Below, one piece after another: positions 12,078-24,370 of a stretch of 64,000 nucleotides of DNA (the stretch's first letter is position 1; each line of letters starts with the position of its first letter). The stretch is from NCBI GenBank assembly GCA_905221605.1, contig CAJNDS010000428.1:62001-126000 (forward strand), read 5' to 3'. Under the pieces are notes generated by a model. That model was not told where the DNA came from. It worked only from the letters and a program-made list of their open reading frames with translations, and searched no databases. Source of the DNA: Symbiodinium natans (lineage: Eukaryota; Sar; Dinophyceae; Suessiales; Symbiodiniaceae). The translations under genes and the position numbers were made by a program.

Positions 12078-14869
12078 GACGGCAAAACACGAAGGTAGAA
12101 TGAGCAGAAAACCTCAATTGCCAAAACACACAAAATCAGGGCCGTGCAAGATTGCTAAACCCCGACAAGCAAAACGGACCAAGATGCTGATGGCGAACAT
12201 CAAGCCGCACCCATTGCACAGCAGGGCCGTTTTTTTGAGCCCATATGGCTTTCGGCAGCTAAGTTGAAAAACACATATCGCATATCGTCGAACACTATAT
12301 TTTGTTGCATTAACATGCCTGCCACACCATACCACGCCTGAATGTTGCCCCACCTCCTAGCACCTTGCTGTTTAATGCACAAGGTGACAAAACAAAACAC
12401 AAGCCAAGTCGTTTTCCATCAATGTCCACCAACATGCATACGAATTTCCCAAACACGGTCAGTTGGCAGACTAAACACAAGGCGCAAATAATGCAAAACA
12501 AAAAACAGAATTTCACTGGCGCATTGGCTGCTCGATTTTTGGTGGCGAGCCAGCTCGGCAAATGTGTTTTTGTTTGCCTTGCCGTGGGTATAAATCTTCT
12601 TTGTATACCCGCGGCCGTCTTTTATTTTTTAATACCACCTATCGCACGCGTAGTTCGTCCTTGTTAAATTCATGAGGATTGGCGGCAACATCTTTTGCTT
12701 ATCTGGTTGCGCTTGTAAAACTGACCTTCAGCCAGGGCTATGCAAACAACAAACACCTCCAGCATGGCCGGACGATGCCGGACGTGTTTTTTGCTCTGAC
12801 GCGGCTGTAACGGCGGCCGTCTTACTTTTAAATTACAAATTTACTACCTCGCAAATCGCACACAGAGCTCGTACAGTCAAAGCAATGCACAAAGAACTCA
12901 AACATTGGCGGAAGTTATTTGTTGCCTAATCATGGCTGCAAAAACAACACTTGATGCTTTAGTGTTTTGCTGTCCCGGGAATTGTTGTACGAAAGCGAGA
13001 CGGCGAGGAGGCCTTCCAAGGAGATGTCAAAGAACTTCACGAAGGGAGTTTTAGGTGAACATTCACATGTAAACATGATGCAACCACTCCCCATGTAAGC
13101 TCTAAGTGCTCTTCATGCTCCAACACTCAGTGATGCCGAAATGCTCAACTTGCGCTTCCACGCTCAACAGTCTGAACCTGCTTCCACACTCGATGCTCCT
13201 ACACTCAACGTTGCAGACCTGATCTTGCATATCTGCTCCGTGCACTCGTGCCTGATGATGCAGAGGTGCTCTGCAAATCTTGCTCTGCAATCTCCACAGA
13301 CATGTCAACGTGACTTGCTGCTCTGCACACTCACTCCGAACGATGCAGATCTGGTCTGTGATCATGTTGTGCTCTGTCAAAGTGCTCATCACTCTTGCAC
13401 AACCGAGCTCCTATGCACTGCACACCTTCACAGCATCATCTTCCATGTCTACCCGCATGTTCACTCATGACTCATGACGGTGGGGCACTTCAGGGAGTCT
13501 GGGGTTGGGGAGTCCGGTCTGGGGTTGGGCACTCCAGGAGAACTCTGGGGTTGGGCACTCCAGGGGCACTCCGGGAATGGGCGAGGAGTAGACTGGGCGA
13601 GGAGAAGAGTTCCGGGCGAAGAGAAGAGCTCCGGGCGAGGAGAAGAGTTGAATTTAGAGTCTCACAACCCCACACCGAGGGTGGGGAAATAAACCATTAG
13701 GGTTTAGGGTTTAGGGTTTAGAGTTTACAAAGATCCCCAATTTCTCATAAATGTTGCGCGTGCCAACAGTCCAGGTACTAAAAGTCACGACGAAGCAAAA
13801 AAAAATACGACTCAGGAAAAAAGAAAGTTACAACCAAGGCAGCTATCCTCGCAAGCTACTGCGCAAGTTTTCTGCATGAGCGAAATCAGGAGTCGGCCGC
13901 TGGTCTGCTGCCCTCGAGCGTCTGTCGTCCGGATCCTGTAGCTCTGCGGTTCACCTATGCCCCTGCAGCCCAGGATGAATGTTAGGTTGCCGAACACCAT
14001 CCTGCGCTTTGGCAGGGCTTTCCTTACGCCAGGGTCAACATCATGGGTGCGCTGCGGGCCACGCCGCCCAAGCGTGCCAGGTGTGGACACAGGGGGTGTC
14101 GTTTGACGTCTCGTTAACACAACCCTGCCCTCGAACTCGGTGCACATGTGCATGATTGTGCACGCCTGGGGGCTGGGGGTTTGTCGCTGAGCCTGCGGAG
14201 AAAGGGCACGTGGTGAGCCGCGTGTAACGCGCGCTAGCGCACCAGGAATGACAAAGTTGTTTTCGCGCCGGCGCGAGAGCGGCCAATGCGCGTCAGCATC
14301 TTGCGCCTGACTTCGAAGCGCTTGCCCTTGAGCGGACCTACAGTGATGGTAGAGTGGATTGCGTGGTGAGAGGAGGTGTGGCTGGCCGTCACTTCTCCCC
14401 TTTGCCCCTTTGCCCCTTTGCCCCCTTGCCCCTTTGCCCTTGGAGTTCGAGCGCACCGTCCTTGACGAGAAGGTAGAACGTTGTGCGGTGGGGCGGAACC
14501 TCGCTGCCCGGTGGCTTGGGGCCGCGAAGCACAATCTCGTTGGCACATGCGCAACAGGCTCAGACCACTCAAAGAGGCGGCCAGAAGGACACCCACTGCC
14601 GCCCTGTTGATCCTGCAGGCCCCTGTAGGATCAGTACATGCTAACGAACATGCCGGCCGTGGAGGCTGCAACCGGGGCGAAGGATGTGCGCAGTGGGCCC
14701 TTTGCACAAATTGCAGGGGGTGAGGTCTTCTCTGTGTGAGCGAGGCCTGGGCCTGGCGAGCGAGGCCGTTATCCTCGGGCACGGACCTCAAAGATGGGCA
14801 GCTGAACTGAACATAACTGAACCGACTGACGTGGGAGACCGGTGGGCTGGCGCTGGCAGCACAGATTAC
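12078..14869. other. Host sequence without a convincing gene
   Basis: No domain was recognised. It contains a (TTTAGGG)3 patch at 13697-13722 and a short (CCCCTTTG)n run at about 14397-14440. Longer open frames here are G+C-driven and compositionally poor. Confidence 0.4.
13697..13722. repeat. Interstitial telomere-like repeat (TTTAGGG)3
   Basis: Three consecutive TTTAGGG units are seen. They are opposite in orientation to the patches near the window start. Confidence 0.8.
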
Positions 14870-15445
14870 TTGGACCACTTGGCCATCACCGAGGACAAGG
14901 CAGAGCAGACCTTGAGCCCAGCCCTGACAAGTCAGGGCCTTTGACGGCACAACCCGCCACTGCGGCATGCGGCTCATGCCAGGATCGCGGTGTCTACGAG
15001 TCCTGGCCACGGAGCAGAGGCGCCGGCGCCGGCGCCGGTTTCCACTCATCAGCCCTGGTGCAAGCGCTTGCGAGCTGCGAACATTCCGTCGATGTTTGGG
15101 CCACTTTACCTGTTTGACCTTCGGTCCATTTTGACGGGTCCCTGCCCAAGCAACCGCCACTCCAGCTCTGAAACGTACAGGCAGCAAAACTAGCAGGTGG
15201 CGGGCGACCTGCAGCATCAACATTGTGGCTGTGCGAGCCTAGCATGGATGCACTATGAACCCACAAGCTCAAGATCTATGCCAACTCGTACTTCTGTGAG
15301 GACGTGCTCTCAACGAATTAACCTCCGCCGAAGCCCATGCATCGTGCCGCATTGTGCTACACGCTACTACAATAGCATTGCACCAAACGCCGGGCAAGTT
15401 GGATCGCTTTTGCACTCGAGAAAGAGTGGGGGACAAATGTCTGTT
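14870..15445 (+). repeat. Segmental duplication unit A, copy 1
   Basis: This block recurs at about 18186-18752 (offset about 3.3 kb) with only scattered substitutions, including the shared GCGCCGGCGCCGGCGCCGG run and the stretch leading to AAGAGTGGGGGACAA. No protein could be recognised in either copy. Phrases encoding KIYANS recur through the cluster and might be exon remnants. Confidence 0.75.
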
Positions 15446-16655
15446 CAAGGCTCTCGGCGAAAACTCACAGCAGGACTAATGATTTCTCAGTGCGCGTTGT
15501 GAGAACGGGCCCGATATGATCTGGATACTTCTGGTCTGTTTGGGAAAGATCAGGCCCCTGGGTTCCGCTTGGCTGTGGATTTGGCTGACAGCTCCTTCAT
15601 TTGCAAAGGTGCATCCTTCATTAGAATCAAGCACTGGGCTGGACGTCTTGAAAGGCTCCGATTAACTTTAAAACTCCCTACCCAGACACGAGGGTAGTCT
15701 GGGAAGGGAGAACCGACCGTGGAGCCGATACTCGTCGGTCACGGCTTATACCGGCATCCGGCCATCCCCCCATCTCTTCGGTGAGGCCTTGGAAAATGCC
15801 GATGGCGAGCTGGCGGCAATATTCATGTCAAAGGACCAAGATATATGCCAATTCTTACACCGAATGCCGGCCAAGTTAGATCTCTTTTGAGCTCGAGAAA
15901 GATTGGGGGGGCAAATGTGTTCTCAGCCACGAGTCAAGGCTCTTGGCGAAAACTCACAGCAGGACTAATGTTTTCTGAGAACGGGCCCGATCTGTTGTGG
16001 GCGGCAAATGTCTCTTCAGCCACGATTCAAGGAACTTTCTTGGCGGATCTCACAGCAGGACTAATGATGTCTCAGTGCGCGTTGTGAGAACGGGCCCGAT
16101 CTGATGTGGATTTTTTTCTGGTCTGTTTGGGAAAGATCAGGCCCCTGGGTTCCGCTTGGCTGTTGGATTTGGCTGACAGCTCCTTCATTTGCAAAGGTGC
16201 ATCCTTCATTAGGATTAGGCACTGGGCTGGACGTCTTGAAAGGCTCCGAATAACTTTAAAACTCCCTACCCAGACACGAGGGTAGTCTGAGAAGGGAGCG
16301 CCGAGTGTGGAGCCGATACTCGTCGGCCACGGCTTATGCAGGCATCCGGCCATCCCCCCATCTCTTCGGTGAGGCCTTGGAAAATGCCGATGGCGAGCTG
16401 GCGGCAATATTCATGTCAAAGGACCAAGATATATGCCAATTCTTACACCGAATGCCGGCCAAGTTGGATCTCTTTTGAGCTCGAGAAAGATTGGGGGGCA
16501 AATGTGTTTTCAGCCACAAGTCAAGGCTCTTGGTGAAAACTCACAGCAGGACTAATGTTTTCTGAGAACGGGCCCGATCTGTTGTAGGGGGCAAATGTCT
16601 CTTCCTGCACAGTTGGGGCGAATCTACATCGGGGATTATCCGGGTATAAGGTACA

Positions 16656-17560
16656 CGATTCAAGGCTTTCTTGGCGAAAACTCACAGCAGGACCAATGAT
16701 GTCTCAGTGCACGTTGTGAGAACGGGCCCGATCTGATCTGGATACTTCTGGTCTGTTTGGGAAAGATCAGGCCCCTGGGTTCCGCTTGGCTGTTGGATTT
16801 GGCTGACAGCTCCTTCATTTGCAAAGGTGCATCCTTCATTGGAGTCAGGCACTGGGCTGGCGCTTCCTAGTGCCCAAAGCACGTTCAAACAGCACCGCTG
16901 CATGGGGTGTAAGGGACAACAAGCTCAAGATCTATGCCATCTATGCCAACTCAAAAGAACCAACCACGCACTCATTTGTACCCCTGAAAGATTCGGAAGC
17001 CCTGAAAGATCCTGAAAGTAGCTGAGACTTTCGGGCGCTTGCAGGGCTTAGGGCTTGTAGAGGGGAGCAGCGTGGATGGCAGGCAACACATCCGCTGGTC
17101 GGCGGCCCCTTCATGCTGCCCTAGGAGGATGTGCTTCATGCACAGCGCGCGCCGGTTCTCAGAAGTGTCTGGTCCAGGGCCGCGGGCAAAGACTTCAAGA
17201 CATGCTGCGAGGAATCAGGTCGCGTAATGCGAGATGGGATTTGGCATGCGCCAGGCCAAGCTGGAGGCAGGGCGCGGCCGCGCCAAAATGAACCAGGGCC
17301 GGTGGAACATGAGCAGCTGCAGCTTCGCAGGCCCGTACGGATCACTGAACGTGCAGAGTTCTTACCTGAGCCCCGCCGGAGCCTGCCGGAAGCCCTTGGA
17401 ATACCCGGTGGCTTGTTCTGGAAGCACTGCGTCACAAAGAATATACAACATTAATGGGGATGATAGGCAACCCCCTTCGGGAAGGAGTCCACAGCCTGGA
17501 GAAGCCACGGATGGAAACTGGGCAAGGGAACCCTGCCGTGGTTGGGATGCGCGTTGCTGA
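16656..17560 (+). repeat. Segmental duplication unit B, copy 1
   Basis: About 545 bp (16656-17201) are identical by eye to 19806-20351, an offset of exactly 3150 bp. The remainder continues with small indels. A third, more diverged copy starts near 18760. No gene function could be assigned. Long identity implies a very recent duplication or conversion. Confidence 0.8.
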
Positions 17561-18185
17561 CGAGTGGAAACTTTGCCGCGGCAAGTCGTATCAATCAGGG
17601 TAAAGGACATCCGACATTGCTCGGACAGAGTGCGTTGATGTGAGCCGGCGGCAACATTCAAAGGACCAAGGTCTATGCCAACTCTTACTTCTGTGACCCC
17701 GGTGCCTAACTCGCTTTTGCACGGGCTCCCCGCCATTTTACATTTGCAGGCCCCAATACATGTGAAATCAAGGCTGCTTACCCCCCAATGAATATCCCAG
17801 TAAGTTTTGAGCTGGAAGTCTCAAACTGGCCTGAATGATCCTGTGCGTCCCTGTCTCTTCACTCTAGTTGTTTCAACCATACACACACGATTTGCTGGAA
17901 GCAAGCGGCTTTGCAACAGCGTCAAGACAATGTAAAATCGAGGGGCCTGGCTGACTAATTCCCAAGTCTCCGGGCCCGACATAAAGAATCGAGAAACGAT
18001 GTTCGGGCCCCTCCATTTTACATCATTAGGCGTGGGGCTCTTCTGTGAGGGCATGCTCTCAAAGAATTAACCTCCGCCGAAGCCCCTGCATTGTGCCGCA
18101 TTGTGCTACACGCTACTATAACAGCATTACACCGAAGGCCCTTCATTAGAATCAGGCTCTGCATGGACTGGCCTTCTTGAAAGGC

Positions 18186-18752
18186 TCAACTTGGCCATCA
18201 CCGAGGACAAGGCAGAGCAGACCTTGAGCCCAGCCCTGACAAGTCAGGGCCTTTGACGGCACAACCCGCCACTGCGGCATGCGGCTCATGCCAGGATTGC
18301 GGAGTCTACGAGTCCTGGCCACGGAGCAGAGGCGCCGGCGCCGGCGCCGGTTTCCACTCATCAGCCCTTGTGCAAGCGCTTGCGAGCTGCGAACATTCCG
18401 TCCATGTTTGGGCCACTTTACCTGTTTGACCTTCAGTCCATTTTGACGGGTCCCTGCCCAAGCAACCGCCACTCCAGCTCTGAAACGTACAGGCAGCAAA
18501 ACTAGCAGGTGGCGGGCGGCCTGCGGCATCAACATTGTGGCTGTGCGAGCCTAGCATGGATGCACTATGAACCCACAAGCTCAAGATCTATGCCAACTCG
18601 TACTTCTGTGAGGGCGCGCTCTCACAGAATCAACCTCCGCCGAAGCCCCTGCAGCGTGCCGCATTGCGCTACACGCTACTATACCAGCATTGCACCATAT
18701 GCCGGGCAAGTTGGATCGCGTTTGCACTCGAGAAAGAGTGGGGGACAACTGT
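18186..18752 (+). repeat. Segmental duplication unit A, copy 2
   Basis: This is a near-copy of 14870-15445 in the same orientation. It is followed directly by a diverged unit-B copy, so A-B pairs appear to have been duplicated together. Confidence 0.75.
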
Positions 18753-18759
18753 CTCTTCG

Positions 18760-19620
18760 GCCACGAATCAAGGCTTTCTTGGCGGAGCTCACAGCAGGCC
18801 TAATGTTTTCGCTCAGTGCTCGTTGTGAGAACGACCTGATGTGGATTCTGGTCTGCCGGGATCCGCTTGACTGTTGGATTTGTCTGACAGCTCCTTCATT
18901 TGCAAAGGTGCATCCTTCATTAGAGTCAGGCACTGGACTGGCGAGTGCCCAAAGCCCGTTCAAACAGCACCGCTGCATGGGGCATAAGGGACAAACCACG
19001 GACCTACAAGCTCAAGGTCTATGCCATCTATGATAACTCAAGGGCCCACGCACTCATTTGTAGCCCTGAAAGATCCTGAAAGTAGCTGAGACTTTCGGGC
19101 GCTTGCAGGGCTTAGGGCTTGTAGAGGGGAGCAGCGTGGATGGCAGGCAACACATCCGCTGGTCGGCGGCCCCTTCATGCTGCCCTAGGAGGATGTGCTT
19201 CATGCACAGCGCGCGCCGGTTCTCAGAAGTGTCTGGTCCAGGGCCGCGGGCAAAGACTTCAAGACAGGGAACTTCGCTGCGAGGAATCAGGTCGCGTAAT
19301 GCGAGAGGGGATTGGCGCTGGAGGCAGGGCGCGGCCACGCGAGAATGAACCGGGGCCGGTGGAACATGAGCAGCTGCAGCCTCGCAGGCCCGTACGGATC
19401 ACTGAACGTGCAGAGTTCTTACCTGGGCCCCGCCGGAGCCTGCTTGCTAAGCCGGAAGCCCTTGGAATACCCGGTGGCTTGTTTGGGAAGCACTGCGTCA
19501 CAAAGAATATACAGCATTAATGGGGATGATAGGCAACCCCCTTCGAGAATGAGTCCACAGCCTTGAAAAGCCACGGATGGAAACTGGTCAAGGGAACCCT
19601 GCCGTGGTTGGGATGCGCGT
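18760..19620 (+). repeat. Segmental duplication unit B, copy 2 (diverged)
   Basis: It shares long stretches with copies 1 and 3 (for example the block starting CTTTCGGGCGCTTGCAGGGC) but carries deletions and substitutions near 18840-18960. Confidence 0.7.
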
Positions 19621-19805
19621 TTCTGACGAGTGGAAACGTTGCCGCGGCAAGTCGTATCTATCAGGGTAAAGGCCATCCCCCATCTCGTTGATGTGAGCCG
19701 GCGGCAATTTTTAAAGGACCTATGCCAACTCTTGCACCAAATGCCGGGCAAGTTGGATCGCTTTTGCACTCGAGACAGAGTGGGGGGGAAATGTCTCTTC
19801 GGCCA

Positions 19806-20700
19806 CGATTCAAGGCTTTCTTGGCGAAAACTCACAGCAGGACCAATGATGTCTCAGTGCACGTTGTGAGAACGGGCCCGATCTGATCTGGATACTTCTG
19901 GTCTGTTTGGGAAAGATCAGGCCCCTGGGTTCCGCTTGGCTGTTGGATTTGGCTGACAGCTCCTTCATTTGCAAAGGTGCATCCTTCATTGGAGTCAGGC
20001 ACTGGGCTGGCGCTTCCTAGTGCCCAAAGCACGTTCAAACAGCACCGCTGCATGGGGTGTAAGGGACAACAAGCTCAAGATCTATGCCATCTATGCCAAC
20101 TCAAAAGAACCAACCACGCACTCATTTGTACCCCTGAAAGATTCGGAAGCCCTGAAAGATCCTGAAAGTAGCTGAGACTTTCGGGCGCTTGCAGGGCTTA
20201 GGGCTTGTAGAGGGGAGCAGCGTGGATGGCAGGCAACACATCCGCTGGTCGGCGGCCCCTTCATGCTGCCCTAGGAGGATGTGCTTCATGCACAGCGCGC
20301 GCCGGTTCTCAGAAGTGTCTGGTCCAGGGCCGCGGGCAAAGACTTCAAGACAGGGAACTTCGCTGCGAGGAATCAGGTCGCGTAATGCGAGAGGGGATTG
20401 GCGCTGGAGGCTGGGCGCGGCCGCGCGAGAACGAACCGGGGCCGGTGGAACATGAGCAGCTGCAGCCTCGCAGGCCCGTACGGATCACTGAACGTGCAGA
20501 GTTCTTACCTGGGCCCCGCCGGAGCCTGCTTGCAAAGCCGGAAGCCCTTGGAGTACCCAGCAACACTAAGTCACAAAGTATATACAACATTAACGGGGAT
20601 GACAGACAAGCGTCTTCGGGAAGGAGTCCACAGCCTGGAGAAGCCACGGATGGAAACTGGGCAAAGCAACCCTGCCATGGTTGGGATGCGCTTTGCTGAC
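19806..20700 (+). repeat. Segmental duplication unit B, copy 3
   Basis: It is identical by eye to copy 1 over its first 545 bp, then carries the 8-nt insertion GGAACTTC also present in copy 2. It is therefore a mosaic of copies 1 and 2, which suggests gene conversion or unequal crossing-over. Confidence 0.75.
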
Positions 20701-23270
20701 GAGTGGAAACGTTGCCGTGTGGCGGTGTGGATGAGCTTCCCTGCATGTCGCAGGGAGTCAATGCTTGTCATGAAACCGAAACGACATGTACTGCAGTCTA
20801 CAGTTAGCAAATTGTAGACGAGGGCTGAGGCGATTGGAAGGAGACATTGTCGTCGGAGTCGCTACTTGAAGCGCCCCTTGTTGATGTTTTGATGCAGACA
20901 TGTTGAGTTGTCAGCTCTCCTGTGTTGACATTCAAGAACCTTCGTGTCTTGCAGCGGGTTGCAGAAGACACAGGAACCAGCACTCATATGTTGAAAGATG
21001 CTGCGCGCTGCCCTGCTTTCCTTGCTCGTGTTACCCTGAACAAGCCTCGACAAAGGTCGACAAAGGGGGGGACGCCTCGACAAAGGCCGAAGGCCGGCGG
21101 GCTGACACGAACTTTGTCCACGTTCTCGTGGTATCTCGTGGTGATTGCCCTTTGGATGGGTCCCTTTGCGTTTGCCCCTAATAGGCAACTCCGGGCCGAT
21201 GGTCAGGATGGGCAGTACTTCATACAGCAGCGCCTCAAGCGGCCCCTCAATGGCACAGCGAGCGCACCTCGAAAGGAAGCCGGAGGCTCTTCACTGCCAA
21301 GCGCGTGCCTGAAGTGCGCGTCGAGAGATCGGGCCCGATCTGATCTGGACAATTCGGGTCTGCTTGGGAAAGATCAGGGCCCGGCCACCCCGGAAGGGGA
21401 GGGAAAGGACCTGGCAAAGAACACTGGAATTTTCACATTAGAGATCTCTGCTCTCGAGCCAAATCACCTGCTTCGCCATGTCAGCTTGCGGAGCTGGAAG
21501 ACTTGCGGGCGAAGGTCGGGGGCAGCGAGGAGAGAGATAAGAGAGAAAGATAGAGAGATCAATAATCTGAAGGTGCCAAGAAATCTGAAAAGTCTGTTAG
21601 AAACCCTGCCAAGCAAGGTGGGACCCTCCTAAACCTCTTCCGCGAGATTGAGGGTCTGATTTAAGGTAGTGCCGACGCAGCACTTAGCTTGTCAATAGGG
21701 CCTGCAGCCAGGCCAATTCGCATTAAGGCAACGCCGCTGGAGTTATGAGCTGCAGCTTGGCCGTCGCAAGATACATGTATCCAGCACCTTTCCAACCTAT
21801 CTCCTAGAACCTTGTAACTCGCGACACGTGCGGATCACTTATGACGGCTGTGTTGCGAGGAGCCTCAGGCGAAAGGCACTGGAGTGTGAGCCGTCTGCTC
21901 AAGATCTGCTGAGAGAATGTCAATCAGGACCTTGGATCGCATCTGGCACCGGTGCACAAAATCGACAAAAAAGACATAAAATGACTGCTGTCCGCTGCTG
22001 CGAAATAAACCACAAGGGATGCTGTCTGCTTTCGCCAACGCACGGCTCTTAGAATTTGCAGCCACGTCACTGAATCCGAGGGCTCGGAAAGCCCGAGTGC
22101 GGCAGCCAAGTACATCTTTGTCATTGTTGAGAGCAAAACGAGTACTTCTCCCAACAACCTTCCAAGTAAACACAGTCTCAAAAAACAAGACAAGGCGCCA
22201 CATTCAGCCAATTTCTTCCACTACCGCACTACTAGCTTGCCTGTCTTCCGCCATCGTGTCCGCAAGCAGCTTGAAATTTGGCCGACTCTTCCGTCATTTT
22301 GTCCTGATCCACCGTTCAAATCTTTCAAAAGTGCACACCATCGAAAACCAAGAGGCGACTTAGTACTTCGGAAGCCAATGCATAGTGCCGGCTTCCCCGT
22401 CCTCCGTCTGACGGAAAATACAACTTATGGCGCCGTCACAGGCCAATCGCCATCATGGAAGCGCTTCTGTCTATTGACTGACACTTTGAGGCGCTCAAAG
22501 TGCGTTAGTCACCGCTAGAGCTGCTTGATTGCTTGATATACTCACACGGTGCGACAACGATGATTCTGGTGCATTGGAAAACTCAATTGCTGACGACTAG
22601 GCTCGTGGTAAAGTCATGATGATGAGTAGGTATTCCTGTGCTACACGCGCCTTTCAGTAGGCATCCTTGCTCACTGCTTGAACTTGAAACGCCACCAGTC
22701 AGAACCCGAGTGATTGAGAGTGGAATTTTGTTGAAGAATCATGCGCCGATACTGACTAAGAAGCGTGTGTTAAGAGTGTCTTGTCATCTTCAACGAGATG
22801 GAGATGTTGGAGTGCGCAGTCCAGCTTGTGAGTGCCTATGTTCTTGCCTACGCCACTGAGATTAATGAAGTGAATAAGTAAGACAAAGACGAAGCTATGT
22901 TCTCAAATTCAACGTTTCCAACATGGATTGAGAATACACCGAACTATCGGCGTGGGCTTCGTAGGTTTGTTGAAGTTGCCAATGAACCTGCCGAAGCATC
23001 AGGTGAGCAAGAAAAGAACTGTTGCTTGATGCAGTCGTGTTTTTCCCGGTCTTGTTCTTGTGTCAAAACAGGCACGCGTGTGAAGGTTTCTGACCTTTCA
23101 CTGGGGATTGATGCTTTATAGCATCCTTTCCCGATTCAGGGGGTGAAAAAGCTATCTGTCGCCGCTCTGTTGCGAGATTTGCTCCGGTTTGTTGACGGAG
23201 CACTTTGTTGGAAACGCTTTGTTGCGGGATTTGCGCCGCCTCTCTCTTGAAACAACAAACGCACATCCTA
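20701..23270. other. Host sequence without a recognised gene
   Basis: Open frames up to 236 codons are present (20922-21632) but show no motif and are low-complexity at the C-terminal end. A weak CCTAAACCCTAAAACCC patch near 23267 marks the boundary to the AT-rich island. Confidence 0.35.
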
Positions 23271-24370
23271 AACCCTAAAACCCAAGATTAATCGTACTAA
23301 GAATCAGCGTTAAAAACAAGCCAAAATATAGTTGGTTAGTCAAGATATGCTCTATCAACGATAGGAAGAAGAACTGATAATTGTAGTGAGTTGCGAGGTT
23401 ATACTATTACTTCTTCAATTACAATGCTGAAAGAATAGGATATGCTGGTGTAGGGCACATACATCATCAGAGATCGAGATTAAGAGAAATCTTAAACAAC
23501 AACTAAGAGTATGAAGTAACTGATGCTGAATTCGTGTAGAAGATGTCAATAATTTGGACGGGGACGGAAACTGTGAAGAGATACTAACACCAATCAGATG
23601 TGGAAGATATAATTTATTACATGAAGAAGATTTGGCAAAAGCAGATAAAAGCAGGAAATGATATTATGCTTGTTCTTGAAAATAAGCCGTTTCAAAATGA
23701 GGATTAAGAGTACAGAAGGTTAATAAAATCACTATCCATGATGCGATAAACATGACCCGACAAGAGCAGGACAGTATATAGACTTACCACGATGGGTACA
23801 ACTGAAGAAGGCGTGTATCTATGTAAAAGAATATGATGATATTATGTTTCAAAAACTGTGATTTATGTAGGCTTTACGAAAATCATAAACAAATAACCAT
23901 CCTAAAGGATTACATCGGTATAAGAAACTTTAAGAAAAGGATATGAACTTCATATGTAGACTTCGAAGCGTGCAATGAAGACATTGGGGAACTTGAACAA
24001 GTTGATGACAAGACTTTTTCAGTAAATGTTCATGCTACTGGTAAGTATGAAGAAGGGACTATATGAGCACCCGCAAATAATCTTATGTAAATGCTAATTA
24101 AAAAATCATGGGGTCTCGCTTTTGGGGGGGGGCCCTATCGCTTTATGGGACTTATATGAGACCGTGAAAACTCCTGAATTCTTAAACCCGTTTCCTTTCT
24201 TTCGGACCTACAAATTAAAAAGTGTGAGGCTTCTTTTCCAGGAGCTGGAGCTCTCGCTGCTCGATTAGGACTCGAAATTATGACATGGTTGCAGAACAAC
24301 TTTTGTATTCAAGATTTAGAGGATGTAATCGAAGTAGTCGCTTATACATCTGACTAATGGAAAGCCAGAT
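23270..24370. other. AT-rich island, probable decayed viral insert
   Basis: Base composition drops sharply to AT-rich, unlike the flanks. The middle holds the polymerase relic described separately. The last part contains GLEIMTWLQNNFCIQDLEDV and, near 24385, DELFHCQKC, which could be further decayed coding pieces. No terminal repeats or target duplication were found. Confidence 0.5.
23745..24110 (+). pseudogene. Relic of a Polinton/adintovirus-type DNA polymerase B N-terminal module
   Basis: Three short frames, broken by stops and frameshifts, follow one another in the order found in Polinton PolB N-terminal regions. They are YIDLPRWVQLKKACIYVKEY (about 23772-23830), NNHPKGLHRYKKL followed by EKDMNF (about 23898-23955), and DFEACNEDIGELEQ then TFSVNVHATGKYEEG (about 23959-24060). 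In intact relatives the same blocks read as a pattern of LPxxIxxKKAxINVKNxD, NHPERxxxYKK, and DIxKFExxNxISxNVYGYE. The intact polymerase in the main element has the equivalent region (KNADNLCFRYC, FEDIEKFELGN) but is G+C-rich and clearly different, so the relic comes from another lineage. The exact extent is unknown. Confidence 0.5.

Noticed and set aside
14234-15223. 329-codon minus-strand open frame
   Set aside because: It crosses duplicated unit A and unrelated sequence, is Arg/Ala/Pro-biased from high G+C, and has no motif. The second copy of unit A does not preserve it.
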